Notes: generated by a model from the letters alone, not told the origin. Shown: positions 12,122 to 27,700, counted from the first letter of the stretch. The stretch: 64,000 nt of DNA from Salvelinus alpinus (GCF_045679555.1 NW_027256014.1:113261-177260); one strand, 5' to 3'. A program made the numbers and translations.

Positions 12122-15100
12122 GAATATTACTAAACTGAGAGAGTATTACTAAACTGAGGGAGTATTACTAAACCGAGAGAGTATTACTAAACTGAGAGAA
12201 TATTACTAAACTGAGAGAGTTTTACTAAACTGAGAGAGCTGAGAGAATATTACTAAACTGAGAGAGTATTACTAAACTGGGGGAGTATTACTAAACCGAG
12301 AGAGTATTACTAACCTGAGAGAGTATTACTAAACTGAGAGAATTTTACTAAACTGTGAGAGTATTACTACACTGAGAGAATATTACTAAACTGAGAGAGT
12401 ATTACTAAACTGAGAGAGTATTACTAAACTGAGAGAATATTACTAAACTGAGAGAGTATTACTAAACTGAGAGAGCTGAGAGAATATTACTAAACTGAGA
12501 GAATATTACTAAACTGAGAGAGTATTACTAAACTGGGGGAGTATTACTAAACCGAGAGAGTATTACTAACCTGAGAGAGTATTACTAAACTGAGAGAATA
12601 TTACTAAACTGTGAGAGTATTACTAAACTGAGAGAGTATTACTAACCCGAGAGAGTATTACTAAACTGAGGGAGTATTACTAAACTGATAGAGTATTACT
12701 AGACTGAGATAGTATTAGTCAACTGAGAGAGTATTACTAAACTGAGAGAGTGTTACTAGACTGGGAGAGTATTACTAAACTTAGAGAATATTACTAAACT
12801 GAGAGAGTATTATTAAACTGAGGGAGTATTACTAAACAAAGAGAGTATTACTAAACTGAGAGAATATTACTAAACAAAGAGAGTATTACTAAACTGAGAG
12901 AAATGAGAGAATATTACTAAACTGAGAGATTATTACTAAACTGAGAGAGTATTACTAAACTGAGGGAGTATTACTGAACCGAGAGAGTATTACTAACCTG
13001 AGAGAGTATTACTAAGCTGAGAGAATATTACTAAACTGTGAGAGTATTACTAAACTGAGAGAGTAATACTAACCCGAGAGAGTATTACTAAACTGAGAGA
13101 GTATTACTAAACTGAGAGAGTGTTACTAGACTGAGATAGTATTACTCAACTGAGAGAGTATTACTAAACTGAGAGAGTGTTACTACACTGAGAGAGTATT
13201 ACTAAACTGAGAGAATATTACTAAACTGAGAGTGTATAACTAAACTGAGAGAGCTGAGAGAATATTACTAAACTGTAAGAATATTACTAAACTGAGAGAG
13301 TATTACTAAACTGAGAGAGTGTTACTAAACTGAGAGAGTGTTACTAGACTGAGAGAGTATTACTAAATTGAGAGAGTGTTACTAAACTGAGAGAGTATTA
13401 CTAAACTGAGAGGATATAACTAAACTGAGACAGTTTTACTAAACTGAGAGAGTGTTACTAGACTGAGAGAGTATTACTAAACAGAGAGAATATTACTAAA
13501 CTGTGAGAGTATTATTAAACTGAGAGAGTATTACTAACCCGAGAGATTATTACTAAACTGTGAGAGTATTACGAAACTGAGAGAGTATTACTAACCCGAG
13601 AGAGTATTACTAAATTGAGAGAGTATTACTAAACTGAGAGAGTATTACTAAACTGAGAGAGTACTACTAAACTGAGAGAGTATTACTCAACTGAGAGAGT
13701 ATTACAAAACTGAGAGAATATTACTAAACTGAGAGTGTATAAGTAAACTGAGAGAGCTGAGAGAATATTACTAAACTGTAAGAATATTATTAAACTGAGA
13801 GAGTATTACTAAACTGAGAGAGTGTTACTAAACTGAGAGAGTGTTACTAGACTGAGAGAGTATTACTAAATTGAGAGAGTGTTACTAAACTGAGAATGTA
13901 TTACTAAACTGAGAGGATATAACTAAACTGAGACAGTTTTACTAAACTGAGAGAGCTGAGAGAATATTACTAAACTGAGAGAATATTACTAAACTGAGAG
14001 AGTATTACTAAACTGGGGGAGTATTACTAAACCGAGAGAGTATTACTAACCTGAGAGAGTATTACTAAACTGAGAGAATATTACTAAACTGAGAGAGTAT
14101 TACTACACTGAGAGAATATTACTAAACTGAGAGAGTATTACTAAACTGAGAGAGTATTACTAAACTGAGAGAATATTACTAAACTGAGAGAGTATTACTA
14201 AACTGAGAGAGCTGAGAGAATATTACTAAACTGAGAGAATATTACTAAACTGAGAGAGTATTACTAAACTGGGGGAGTATTACTAAACCGAGAGAGTATT
14301 ACTAACCTGAGAGAGTATTACTAAACTGAGAGAATATTACTAAACTGTGAGAGTATTACTAAACTGAGAGAGTATTACTAACCCGAGAGAGTATTACTAA
14401 ACTGAGGGAGTATTACTAAACTGAGAGAGTGTTACTAGACTGAGATAGTATTAGTCAACTGAGAGAGTATTACTAAACTGAGAGAGTGTTACTAGACTGA
14501 GAGAGTATTACTAAACTTAGAGAATATTACTAAACTGAGAGAGTATTATTAAACTGAGGGAGTATTACTAAACAAAGAGAGTATTACTAAACTGAGAGAA
14601 TATTACTAAACTGTAAGAATATTACTAAACTGAGAGAGTATTACTAAACTGAGAGAGTGTTACTAAACTGAGAGAGTGTTACTAGACTGAGAGAGTATTA
14701 CTAAATTGAGAGAGTGTTACTAAACTGAGAGAGTATTACTAAACTGAGAGGATATAACTAAACTGAGACAGTTTTACTAAACTGAGAGAGTGTTACTAGA
14801 CTGAGAGAGTATTACTAAACAGAGAGAATATTACTAAACTGTGAGAGTATTATTAAACTGAGAGAGTATTACTAACCCGAGAGATTATTACTAAACTGTG
14901 AGAGTATTACGAAACTGAGAGAGTATTACTAACCCGAGAGAGTATTACTAAACTGAGAGAGTATTACTAAACTGAGAGAGTATTACTAAACTGAGAGAGT
15001 ATTACTAAACTGAGAGAGTATTACTAAACTGAGAGAGTATTACTAAACTGAGAGAATATTACTAAACTGAGAGTGTATAACTAAACTGAGAGAGCTGAGA

Positions 15101-18100
15101 GAATATTACTAAACTGTAAGAATATTACTAAACTGAGAGAGTATTACTAAACTGAGAGAGTGTTACTAAACTGAGAGAGTGTTACTAGACTGAGAGAGTA
15201 TTACTAAATTGAGAGAGTGTTACTAAACTGAGAGAGTATTACTAAACTGAGAGGATATAACTAAACTGAGACAGTTTTACTAAACTGAGAGAGCTGAGAG
15301 AATATTACTAAACTGAGAGAATATTACTAAACTGAGAGAGTATTACTAAACTGGGGGAGTATTACTAAACCGAGAGAGTATTACTAACCTGAGAGAGTAT
15401 TACTAAACTGAGAGAATTTTACTAAACTGTGAGAGTATTACTACACTGAGAGAATATTACTAAACTGAGAGAGTATTACTAAACTGAGAGAGTATTACTA
15501 AACTGAGAGAATATTACTAAACTGAGAGAGTATTACTAAACTGAGAGAGCTGAGAGAATATTACTAAACTGAGAGAATATTACTAAACTGAGAGAGTATT
15601 ACTAAACTGGGGGAGTATTACTAAACCGAGAGAGTATTACTAACCTGAGAGAGTATTACTAAACTGAGAGAATATTACTAAACTGTGAGAGTATTACTAA
15701 ACTGAGAGAGTATTACTAACCCGAGAGAGTATTACTAAACTGAGGGAGTATTACTAAACTGAGAGAGTATTACTAAACTGAGATAGTATTAGTAAACTGA
15801 GAGAGTATTACTAAACTGAGAGAGTGTTACTAGACTGAGAGAGTATTACTAAACTTAGAGAATATTACTAAACTGAGAGAGTATTATTAAACTGAGGGAG
15901 TATTACTAAACTGAGAGAATATTACTAAACAAAGAGAGTATTACTAAACTGAGAGAAATGAGAGAATATTACTAAACTGAGAGATTATTACTAAACTGAG
16001 AGAGTATTACTAAACTGAGGGAGTATTACTAAACCGAGAGAGTATTACTAACCTGAGAGAGTATTACTAAACTGAGAGAATATTACTAAACTGTGAGAGT
16101 ATTACTAAACTGAGAGAGTAATACTAACCCGAGAGAGTATTACTAAACTGAGAGAGTATTACTAAACTGAGAGAGTGTTACTAGACTGAGATAGTATTAC
16201 TCAACTGAGAGAGTATTACTAAACTGAGAGTGTATAACTAAACTGAGAGAGCTGAGAGAATATTACTAAACTGTAAGAATATTACTAAACTGAGAGAGTA
16301 TTACTAAACTGAGAGAGTGTTACTAAACTGAGAGAGTGTTACTAGACTGAGAGAGTATTACTAAATTGAGAGAGTGTTACTAAACTGAGAGGATATAACT
16401 AAACTGAGACAGTTTTACTAAACTGAGAGAGTGTTACTAGACTGAGAGAGTATTACTAAACAGAGAGAATATTACTAAACTGTGAGAGTATTATTAAACT
16501 GAGAGAGTATTACTAACCCGAGAGATTATTACTAAACTGTGAGAGTATTACGAAACTGAGAGAGTATTACTAACCCGAGAGAGTATTACTAAACTGAGAG
16601 AGTATTACTAAACTGAGAGAGTATTACTAAACTGAGAGAGTACTACTAAACTGAGAGAGTATTACTCAACTGAGAGAGTATTACAAAACTGATAGAATAT
16701 TACTCAACGGAGAGAGTGTTACTAGACTGAGAGAGTATTACTAAACTGAGAGAGTGTTACTAAACTGAGAGAGTATTACTAAACTGAGAGAGCTGAGAGA
16801 GTATTACCAAACTGAGAGAATATTACTAAACTGAGAGAATATTACTAAACTGAGAGAATATTACTAAACTGAGAGAGTATTACTAAACTGAGAGAATATT
16901 ACTAAACTGAGAGAGTATTACTAAACTGAGAGAGTATTACTAAACTGAGAGAATATTACTAAACTGAGAGAGTATTACTAAACTGAGAGAGCTGAGAGAA
17001 TATTACTAAACTGAGCGAATATTACTAAACTGAGAGAGTATTACTAAACTGAGGGAGTATTACTAAACCGAGAGAGTATTACTAAACTGAGAGAATATTA
17101 CTAAACTGAGAGAGTTTTACTAAACTGAGAGAGCTGAGAGAATATTACTAAACTGAGAGAATATTACTAAACTGAGAGAGTATTACTAAACTGGGGGAGT
17201 ATTACTAAACCGAGAGAGTATTACTAACCTGAGAGAGTATTACTAAACTGAGAGAATATTACTAAACTGTGAGAGTATTACTAAACTGAGAGAGTATTAC
17301 TAACCCGAGAGAGTATTACTAAACTGAGAGAGTATTACTAAACTGAGAGAGTGTTACTAGACTGAGATAGTATTACTCAACTGAGAGAGTATTACTAAAC
17401 TGAGAGAGTGTTACTAAACTGAGAGAGCTGAGAGAGTATTACCAAACTGAGAGAATATTACTAAACTGAGAGAATATTACTAAACTGAGAGAATATTACT
17501 AAACTGAGAGAGCTGAGAGAATATTACTAAACTGAGAGAGTATTACTAAACTGAGAGAATATTACTAAACTGAGAGAGTATTACTAAACTGAGAGAGTAT
17601 TACTAAACTGAGAGAATATTACTAAACTGAGAGAGTATTACTAAACTGAGAGAGCTGAGAGAATATTACTAAACTGAGCGAATATTACTAAACTGAGAGA
17701 GTATTACTAAACTGAGAGTGTATTACTAAACTGAGAGAGTATTACTAACCCGAGAGAGTATTACTAAACTGAGAGAGTATTACTAAACTGAGAGAGTGTT
17801 ACTAGACTGAGATAGTATTACTCAACTGAGAGAGTATTACTAAACTGAGAGAGTGTTACTAGACTGAGAGAGTATTACTAAACTTAGAGTATATTACTAA
17901 ACTGAGAGAGTATTATTAAACTGAGGGAGTATTACTAAACAAAGAGAGTATTACTAAACTGAGAGAATATTACTAAACTGAGAGAGTATTACTAAACTGA
18001 GAGAAATGAGAGAATATTACTAAACTGAGAGATTATCACTAAACTGAGAGAGTATTACTAAACTGAGGGAGTATTACTAAACCGAGAGAGTATTACTAAC

Positions 18101-21100
18101 CTGAGAGAGTATTACTAAACTGAGAGAATATTACTAAACTGTGAGAGTATTACTAAACTGAGAGAGTAATACTAACCCGAGAGAGTATTACTAAACTGAG
18201 AGAGTATTACTAAACTGAGAGAGTGTTACTAGACTGAGAGAGTATTACTCAACTGAGAGAGTATTACTAAACTGAGAGAGTGTTACTACACTGAGAGAGT
18301 ATTACTAAACTGAGAGAGTACTACTAAACTGAGAGAGTATTACTAAACTGAGAGAGTATTACAAAACTGATAGAATATTACTCAACGGAGAGAGTGTTAC
18401 TAGACTGAGAGAGTATTACTAAACTGAGAGAGTGTTACTAAACTGAGAGAGTATTACTAAACTGAGAGAGCTGAGAGAGTATTACCAAACTGAGAGAATA
18501 TTACTAAACTGAGAGAATATTACTAAACTGAGAGAATATTACTAAACTGAGAGAGTATTACTAAACTGAGAGAATATTACTAAACTGAGAGAGTATTACT
18601 AAACTGAGAGAGTATTACTAAACTGAGAGAATATTACTAAACTGAGAGAGTATTACTAAACTGAGAGAGCTGAGAGAATATTACTAAACTGAGCGAATAT
18701 TACTAAACTGAGAGAGTATTACTAAACTGAGGGAGTATTACTAAACCGAGAGAGTATTACTAAACTGAGAGAATATTACTAAACTCAGAGAGTTTTACTA
18801 AACTGAGAGAGCTGAGAGAATATTACTAAACTGAGAGAATATTACTAAACTGAGAGAGTATTACTAAACTGGGGGAGTATTACTAAACCGAGAGAGTATT
18901 ACTAACCTGAGAGAGTATTACTAAACTGAGAGAATATTACTAAACTGTGAGAGTATTACTAAACTGAGAGAGTATTACTAACCCGAGAGAGTATTACTAA
19001 ACTGAGAGAGTATTACTAAACTGAGAGAGTGTTACTAGACTGAGATAGTATTACTCAACTGAGAGAGTATTACTAAACTGAGAGAGTGTTACTAAACTGA
19101 GAGAGCTGAGAGAGTATTACCAAACTGAGAGAATATTACTAAACTGAGAGAATATTACTAAACTGAGAGAATATTACTAAACTGAGAGAGCTGAGAGAAT
19201 ATTACTAAACTGAGAGAGTATTACTAAACTGAGAGAATATTACTAAACTGAGAGAGTATTACTAAACTGAGAGAGTATTACTAAACTGAGAGAATATTAC
19301 TAAACTGAGAGAGTATTACTAAACTGAGAGAGCTGAGAGAATATTACTAAACTGAGCGAATATTACTAAACTGAGAGAGTATTACTAAACTGAGGGAGTA
19401 TTACTAAACCGAGAGAGTATTACTAAACTGAGAGAATATTACTAAACTCAGAGAGTTTTACTAAACTGAGAGAGCTGAGAGAATATTACTAAACTGAGAG
19501 AATATTACTAAACTGAGAGAGTATTACTAAACTGGGGGAGTATTACTAAACCGAGAGAGTATTACTAACCTGAGAGAGTATTACTAAACTGAGAGAATAT
19601 TACTAAACTGTGAGAGTATTACTAAACTGAGAGAGTATTACTAACCCGAGAGAGTATTACTAAACTGAGAGAGTATTACTAAACTGAGAGAGTGTTACTA
19701 GACTGAGATAGTATTACTCAACTGAGAGAGTATTACTAAACTGAGAGAGTGTTACTAAACTGAGAGAGCTGAGAGAGTATTACCAAACTGAGAGAATATT
19801 ACTAAACTGAGAGAATATTACTAAACTGAGAGAATATTACTAAACTGAGAGAGCTGAGAGAATATTACTAAACTGAGAGAGTATTACTAAACTGAGAGAA
19901 TATTACTAAACTGAGAGAGTATTACTAAACTGAGAGAGTATTACTAAACTGAGAGAATATTACTAAACTGAGAGAGTATTACTAAACTGAGAGAGCTGAG
20001 AGAATATTACTAAACTGAGCAAATATTACTAAACTGAGAGAGTATTACTAAACTGAGAGTGTATTACTAAACTGAGAGAGTATTACTAACCCGAGAGAGT
20101 ATTACTAAACTGAGAGAGTATTACTAAACTGAGAGAGTGTTACTAGACTCAGATAGTATTACTCAACTGAGAGAGTATTACTAAACTGAGAGAGTGTTAC
20201 TAGACTGAGAGAGTATTACTAAACTTAGAGTATATTACTAAACTGAGAGAGTATTATTAAACTGAGGGAGTATTACTAAACAAAGAGAGTATTACTAAAC
20301 TGAGAGAATATTACTAAACTGAGAGAGTATTACTAAACTGAGAGAAATGAGAGAATATTACTAAACTGAGAGATTATCACTAAACTGAGAGAGTATTACT
20401 AAACTGAGGGAGTATTACTAAACCGAGAGAGTATTACTAACCTGAGAGAGTATTACTAAACTGAGAGAATATTACTAAACTGTGAGAGTATTACTAAACT
20501 GAGAGAGTAATACTAACCCGAGAGAGTATTACTAAACTGAGAGAGTATTACTAAACTGAGAGAGTGTTACTAGACTGAGATAGTATTACTCAACTGAGAG
20601 AGTATTACTAAACTGAGAGAGTGTTACTACACTGAGAGAGTATTACTAAACTGAGAGAATATTACTAAACTGAGAGTGTATAACTAAACTGAGAGAGCTG
20701 AGAGAATATTACTAAACTGTAAGAATATTACTAAACTGAGAGAGTATTACTAAACTGAGAGAGTGTTACTAAACTGAGAGAGTGTTACTAGACTGAGAGA
20801 GTATTACTAAATTGAGAGAGTGTTACTAAACTGAGAGAGTATTACTAAACTGAGAGGATATAACTAAACTGAGACAGTTTTACTAAACTGAGAGAGTGTT
20901 ACTAGACTGAGAGAGTATTACTAAACAGAGAGAATATTACTAAACTGTGAGAGTATTATTAAACTGAGAGAGTATTACTAACCCGAGAGATTATTACTAA
21001 ACTGTGAGAGTATTACGAAACTGAGAGAGTATTACTAACCCGAGAGAGTATTACTAAACTGAGAGAGTATTACTAAACTGAGAGAGTATTACTAAACTGA

Positions 21101-21350
21101 GAGAGTACTACTAAACTGAGAGAGTATTACTCAACTGAGAGAGTATTACAAAACTGATAGAATATTACTCAACGGAGAGAGTGTTACTAGACTGAGAGAG
21201 TATTACTAAACTGAGAGAGTGTTACTAAATTGAGAGAGTATTACTAAACTGAGAGAGCTGAGAGAGTATTACCAAACTGAGAGAATATTACTAAACTGAG
21301 AGAATATTACTAAACTGAGAGAATATTACTAAACTGAGAGAGTATTACTA
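12122..21350 (+). repeat. ~11.8-kb super-repeat, copy B
   Basis: Second copy of 361-11,040. Differences I can see by eye are scattered single bases, losses or gains of whole units, and short changes such as GATAGAGTATT for GAGAGAGTGTT near 12,690. Copy B has its own ~662-bp duplication: AACTCAGAGAG occurs at 18,782 and again at 19,444, against a single place in copy A (7,001). It also lacks 57 bp (three units) present in copy A near 9,690, and retains the 6 bp deleted from copy A at 10,643-10,655. Confidence 0.87.
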
Positions 21351-22384
21351 AACTGAGAGAATATTACTAAACTGAGAGAGTATTACTAAACTGAGAGAGT
21401 ATTACTAAACTGAGAGAATATTACTAAACTGAGAGAGTATTACTAAACTGAGAGAGCTGAGAGAATATTACTAAACTGAGCGAATATTACTAAACTGAGA
21501 GAGTATTACTAAACTGAGGGAGTATTACTAAACCGAGAGAGTATTACTAAACTGAGAGAATATTACTAAACTGAGAGAGTTTTACTAAACTGAGAGAGCT
21601 GAGAGAATATTACTAAACTGAGAGAATATTACTAAACTGAGAGAGTATTACTAAACTGGGGGAGTATTACTAAACCGAGAGAGTATTACTAACCTGAGAG
21701 AGTATTACTAAACTGAGAGAATATTACTAACCCGAGAGAGTATTACTAAACTGAGAGAGTATTACTAAACTGAGAGAGTGTTACTAGACTGAGATAGTAT
21801 TACTCAACTGAGAGAGTGTTACTAGACTGAGATAGTATTACTCAACTGAGAGAGTATTACTAAACTGAGAGAGTGTTACTAGACTGAGAGAGTATTACTA
21901 AACTTAGAGAATATTACTAAACTGAGAGAGTATTATTAAACTGAGGGAGTATTACTAAACCGAGAGAGTATTACTAAACTGAGAGAATATTACTAAACTG
22001 AGAGAGTATTACTAAACTGAGAGAAATTAGAGAATATTACTAAACTGAGAGAATATTACTAAACTGAGAGAGGATTACTAGACTGAGAGAGTATTACTAA
22101 ATTGAGAGAGTGTTACTAAACTGAGAGAGTATTACTAAACTGAGAGAGCTGAGAGAGTATTACTAAACTGAGAGAGTATTACTAAACTGAGAGAATATTA
22201 CTAAACTGAGAGAGTATTACTAAACTGAGAGAGTATTACTAAACTGAGAGAGTATTACTAAACTGAGAGAATCTTACTAAACTGAGAGAATATTACTAAA
22301 CTGAGAGAATATTACTAAACTGAGAGAGTATTACTAAACTGAGAGAATATTACTAAACTGAGAGAGTATTACTAAACTGAGAGA

Positions 22385-23971
22385 GTGTTACTAAACTGAG
22401 AGAAAATTACTCAACGGAGAGATTATTACTCAACTGAGAGAGTATTACTAAACTGAGAGAGTATTACTAAACTGAGAGAGTGTTGCTAGACTGAGATAGT
22501 ATTACCCTACTGAGAGGATATAACTAAACTGAGACAGTTTTACTAAACTGAGAGAGTGTTACTAAACTGAGAGAATATTACTAAACTGTGAGAGCATTAT
22601 TAAACTGAGAGAGTATTACTAACCCGAGAGAGTATTACTAAACTGTGAGAGTATTACTAAACTGAGAGAGTATTACTAACCCGAGAGAGTATTACTAAAC
22701 TGAGAGAGTATTACTAAACTGAGAGAGTATTACTAAACTGAGAGAGTACTACTAAACTGAGAGAGTATTACTCAACTGAGAGAGTATTACAAAACTGATA
22801 GAATATTACTCAACGGAGAGAGTGTTACTAGACTGAGAGAGTATTACTAAACTGAGAGAGTGTTACTAAACTGAGAGAGTATTACTAAACTGAGAGAGCT
22901 GAGAGAGTATTACCAAACTGAGAGAATATTACTAAACTGAGAGAATATTACTAAACTGAGAGAATATTACTAAACTGAGAGAGTATTACTAAACTGAGAG
23001 AATATTACTAAACTGAGAGAATATTACTAAACTGAGAGAGTATTACTAAACTGAGAGAATATTACTAAACTGAGAGAGTATTACTAAACTGAGAGAGCTG
23101 AGAGAGTATTACCAAACTGAGAGAATATTACTAAACTGAGAGAATATTACTAAACTGAGAGAATATTACTAAACTGAGAGAGTATTACTAAACTGAGAGA
23201 ATACTACTAAACTGAGAGAGTATTACTACTAAACTGAGAGAATATTACTAAACTGAGCGAATATTACTAAACTGAGAGAGTATTACTAAACTGAGAGAGC
23301 TGAGAGAATATTACTAAACTGAGAGAATATTACTAAACTGAGAGAGTATTACTAAACTGGGGGAGTATTACTAAACCGAGAGAGTATTACTAACCTGAGA
23401 GAGTATTACTAAACTGAGAGAATATTACTAAACTGTGAGAGTATTACTAAACTGAGAGAGTATTACTAACCCGAGAGAGTATTACTAAACTGAGAGAGTA
23501 TTACTAAACTGAGAGAGCGTTACTAGACTGAGATAGTATTACTCAACTGAGAGAGTATTACTAAACTGAGAGAGTATTACTAGACTGAGAGAGTATTACT
23601 AAACTTAGAGAATATTACTAAACTGAGAGAGTATTACTAAACTGAGAGAGTGTTACTAAACTGAGAGAGTGTTACTAGACTGAGAGAGTATTACTAAATT
23701 GAGAGAGTGTTACTAAACTGAGAGAGTATTACTAAACTGAGAGAGCTGAGAGAGTATTACAAGACTGAGAGAGTATTACTAAACTGAGAGAGTTTTACTA
23801 AACTGAGAAAGTACTACTAACCCGAGAGAGTATTACTAAACTGAGAGAGTATTACTAAACTGAGAGAATATTACTAAACTGAGAGAGCTGAGAGAATATT
23901 ACTAAACTGAGAGAGTATTACTAAACTGAGAGAGTATTACTAAACTGAGAGAGTATTACTAAACTGAGAGA
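22385..23971 (+). repeat. 1,587-bp higher-order repeat, first copy
   Basis: Three markers are repeated at 1,587 bp: GAGAAAATTACTCAACG (AAAA at 22,403 and 23,990), GACAGTTTT (22,533 and 24,120), and ACAAAACTGATAG (22,789 and 24,376). The series AAAATTACTCAACGG, GTGTTGCTAGACTGAGATAG, GAGGATATAAC, GACAGTTTT is the same one that builds the ~1.56-kb repeats at 38-52 kb. Confidence 0.78.
23212..23233 (+). repeat. Unit with 3-bp insertion, 22 bp
   Basis: The unit reads GTATTACTACTAAA, with ACT duplicated, so it is 22 bp long. A simple slippage event; I saw no second copy. Confidence 0.85.
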
Positions 23972-25130
23972 GTGTTACTAAACTGAGAGAAAATTACTCA
24001 ACGAAGAGATTATTACTCAACTGAGAGAGTATTACTAAACTGAGAGAGTATTACTAAACTGAGAGAGTGTTGCTAGACTGAGATAGCATTACTAAACTGA
24101 GAGGATATAACTAAACTGAGACAGTTTTACTAAACTGAGAGAGTGTTACTAGACTGAGAGAGTATTACTAAACAGAGAGAATATTACTAAACTGTGAGAG
24201 TATTATTAAACTGAGAGAGTATTACTAACCCGAGAGAGTATTACTAAACTGAGAGAGTATTACTAACCCGAGAGAGTATTACTAAACTGAGAGAGTATTA
24301 CTAAACTGAGAGAGTATTACTAAACTGAGAGAGTACTACTAAACTGAGAGAGTATTACTCAACTGAGAGAGTATTACAAAACTGATAGAATATTACTCAA
24401 CGGAGAGAGTGTTACTAGACTGAGAGAGTATTACTAAACTGAGAGAGTGTTACTAAACTGAGAGAGTATTACTAAACTAAGAGAGCTGAGAGAGTATTAC
24501 CAAACTGAGAGAATATTACTAAACTGAGAGAATATTACTAAACTGAGAGAGTATTACTAAACTGAGAGAATATTACTAAACTGAGAGAGTATTACTAAAC
24601 TGAGAGAGTATTACTAAACTGAGAGAATATTACTAAACTGAGAGAGTATTACTAAACTGATTGAGCTGAGAGAATATTACTAAACTGAGCGAATATTACT
24701 AAACTGAGAGAGTATTACTAAACTGAGGGAGTATTACTAAACCGAGAGAGTATTACTAAACTGAGAGAATATTACTAAACTGAGAGAGCTGAGAGAATAT
24801 TACTAAACTTAGAGAATATTACTAAACTGAGAGAGTATTACTAAACTGGGGGAGTATTACTAAACTGAGAGAATATTACTAAACTGAGAGAGTTTTACTA
24901 AACTGAGAGAGCTGAGAGAATATTACTAAACTGAGCGAATATTACTAAACTGAGAGAGTATTACTAAACTGAGGGAGTATTACTAAACCGAGAGAGTATT
25001 ACTAAACTGAGAGAATATTACTAAACTGAGAGAGTTTTACTAAACTGAGAGAGCTGAGAGAATATTACTAAACTGAGAGAATATTACTAAACTGAGAGAG
25101 TATTACTAAACTGGGGGAGTATTACTAAAC
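23972..25130 (+). repeat. 1,587-bp higher-order repeat, second (partial) copy
   Basis: Second copy of 22,385-23,971, carrying TCAACGAAGAG in place of TCAACGGAGAG. Beyond about 24,660 it passes a unique TTGAGCTGAG junction and becomes a mosaic of GAGCGAAT and CTGGGGGAG series before the 2.57-kb pair begins. Confidence 0.65.
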
Positions 25131-27700
25131 CGAGAGAGTATTACTAACCTGAGAGAGTATTACTAAACTGAGAGAATATTACTAAACTGTGAGAGTATTA
25201 CTAAACTGAGAGAGTATTACTAACCCGAGAGAGTATTACTAAACTGAGAGAGTATTACTAAACTGAGAGAATATTACTAAACTGAGAGAGTATTACTAAA
25301 CTGAGAGAGTATTACTAAACTGAGAGAATATTACTAAACTGAGAGAGTATTACTAAACTGAGAGAGCTGAGAGAATATTACTAAACTGAGCGAATATTAC
25401 TAAACTGAGAGAGTATTACTAAACTGAGGGAGTATTACTAAACCGAGAGAGTATTACTAAACTGAGAGAATATTACTAAACTGAGAGAGTTTTACTAAAC
25501 TGAGAGAGCTGAGAGAATATTACTAAACTGAGAGAATATTACTAAACTGAGAGAGTATTACTAAACTGGGGGAGTATTACTAAACCGAGAGAGTATTACT
25601 AACCTGAGAGAGTATTACTAAACTGAGAGAGTATTACTAAACTGAGAGAGTGTTACTAGACTGAGATAGTATTACTCAACTGAGAGAGTATTACTAAACT
25701 GAGAGAGTGTTACTAGACTGAGAGAGTATTACTAAACTTAGAGAATATTACTAAACCGAGAGAATATTATTAAACTGAGGGAGTTTTACTAAACCGAGAG
25801 AGTATTACTAAACTGAGAGAATATTACTAAACTGAGAGAGTATTACTAAACTGAGAGAAATGAGTGAATATTACTAAACTGAGAGAATATTACTAAACTG
25901 AGAGAGGATTACTAAACTGAGAGAGTATTACTAACCTGAGAGAGTATTACTAAACTGAGAGAATATTACTAAACTGTGAGAGTATTACTAAACTGAGAGA
26001 GTATTACTAACCCGAGAGAGTATTACTAAACTGAGAGAGTATTAATAAACTGAGAGAGTGTTACTAGACTGAGATAGTATTACTCAACTGAGAGAGTATT
26101 ACTAAACTGAGAGAGTGTTACTACACTGAGAGAGTATTACTAAACTGAGAGAATATTACTAAACTGAGAGAGTATAACTAAACTGAGAGAGCTGAGAGAA
26201 TATTACTAAACTGAGAGAATATTACTAAACTGAGAGAGTATTACTAAACTGAGAGAGTGTTACTAAACTGAGAGAGTGTTACTAGACTGAGAGAGTATTA
26301 CTAAATTGAGAGAGTGTTACTAAACTGAGAGAGTATTACTAAACTGAGAGAGCTGAGAGAGTATTACAAGACTGAGAGAGTATTACTAAACAGAGAGAAT
26401 ATTACTAAACTGTGAGAGTATTATTAAACTGAGAGAGTATTACTAACCCGAGAGAGTATTACTAAACTGTGAGAGTATTACTAAACTGAGAGAGTATTAC
26501 TAACCCGAGAGAGTATTACTAAACTGAGAGAGTATTACTAAACTGAGAGAGTATTACTCAACTGAGAGAGTATTACAAAACTGATAGAATATTACTCAAC
26601 GGAGAGAGTGTTACTAGACTGAGAGAGTATTACTAAACTGAGAGAGTGTTACTAAACTGAGAGAGTATTACTAAACTGAGAGAGCTGAGAGAGTATTACC
26701 AAACTGAGAGAATATTACTAAACTGAGAGAATATTACTAAACTGAGAGAATATTACTAAACTGAGAGAGTATTACTACACTGAGAGAATATTACTAAACT
26801 GAGAGAGTATTACTAAACTGAGAGAGTATTACTAAACTGAGAGAATATTACTAAACTGAGAGAGTATTACTAAACTGAGAGAGCTGAGAGAATATTACTA
26901 AACTGAGAGAATATTACTAAACTGAGAGAGTATTACTAAACTGGGGGAGTATTACTAAACCGAGAGAGTATTACTAACCTGAGAGAGTATTACTAAACTG
27001 AGAGAGTATTACTAAACTGAGAGAGTATTACTAAACTGAGAGAGTGTTACTAGACTGAGATAGTATTACTCAACTGAGAGAGTATTACTAAACTGAGAGA
27101 GTGTTACTAGACTGAGAGAGTATTACTAAACTTAGAGAATATTACTAAACTGAGAGAGTATTATTAAACTGAGGGAGTATTACTAAACAAAGAGAGTATT
27201 ACTAAACTGAGAGAATATTACTAAACAAAGAGAGTATTACTAAACTGAGAGAAATGAGAGAATATTACTAAACTGAGAGATTATTACTAAACTGAGAGAG
27301 TATTACTAAACTGAGGGAGTATTACTAAACCGAGAGAGTATTACTAACCTGAGAGAGTATTACTAAACTGAGAGAATATTACTAAACTGTGAGAGTATTA
27401 CTAAACTGAGAGAGTAATACTAACCCGAGAGAGTATTACTAAACTGAGAGAGTATTACTAAACTGAGAGAGTGTTACTAGACTGAGATAGTATTACTCAA
27501 CTGAGAGAGTATTACTAAACTGAGAGAGTGTTACTACACTGAGAGAGTATTACTAAACTGAGAGAATATTACTAAACTGAGAGTGTATAACTAAACTGAG
27601 AGAGCTGAGAGAATATTACTAAACTGTAAGAATATTACTAAACTGAGAGAGTATTACTAAACTGAGAGAGTGTTACTAAACTGAGAGAGTGTTACTAGAC
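25131..27700 (+). repeat. ~2.57-kb tandem repeat, first copy
   Basis: From 25,131 the order of variants matches 27,701 onward at an offset of 2,570 (for example GAGCGAAT at 25,391/27,961). The offset falls to 2,532 after a two-unit loss near 28,220 and returns to 2,570 by 27,131/29,701. It contains the CTGGGGGAG, TTAGAGAAT, GAGAAATGAG, TTACAAGACTG and TTACCAAACTG series. Confidence 0.82.
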
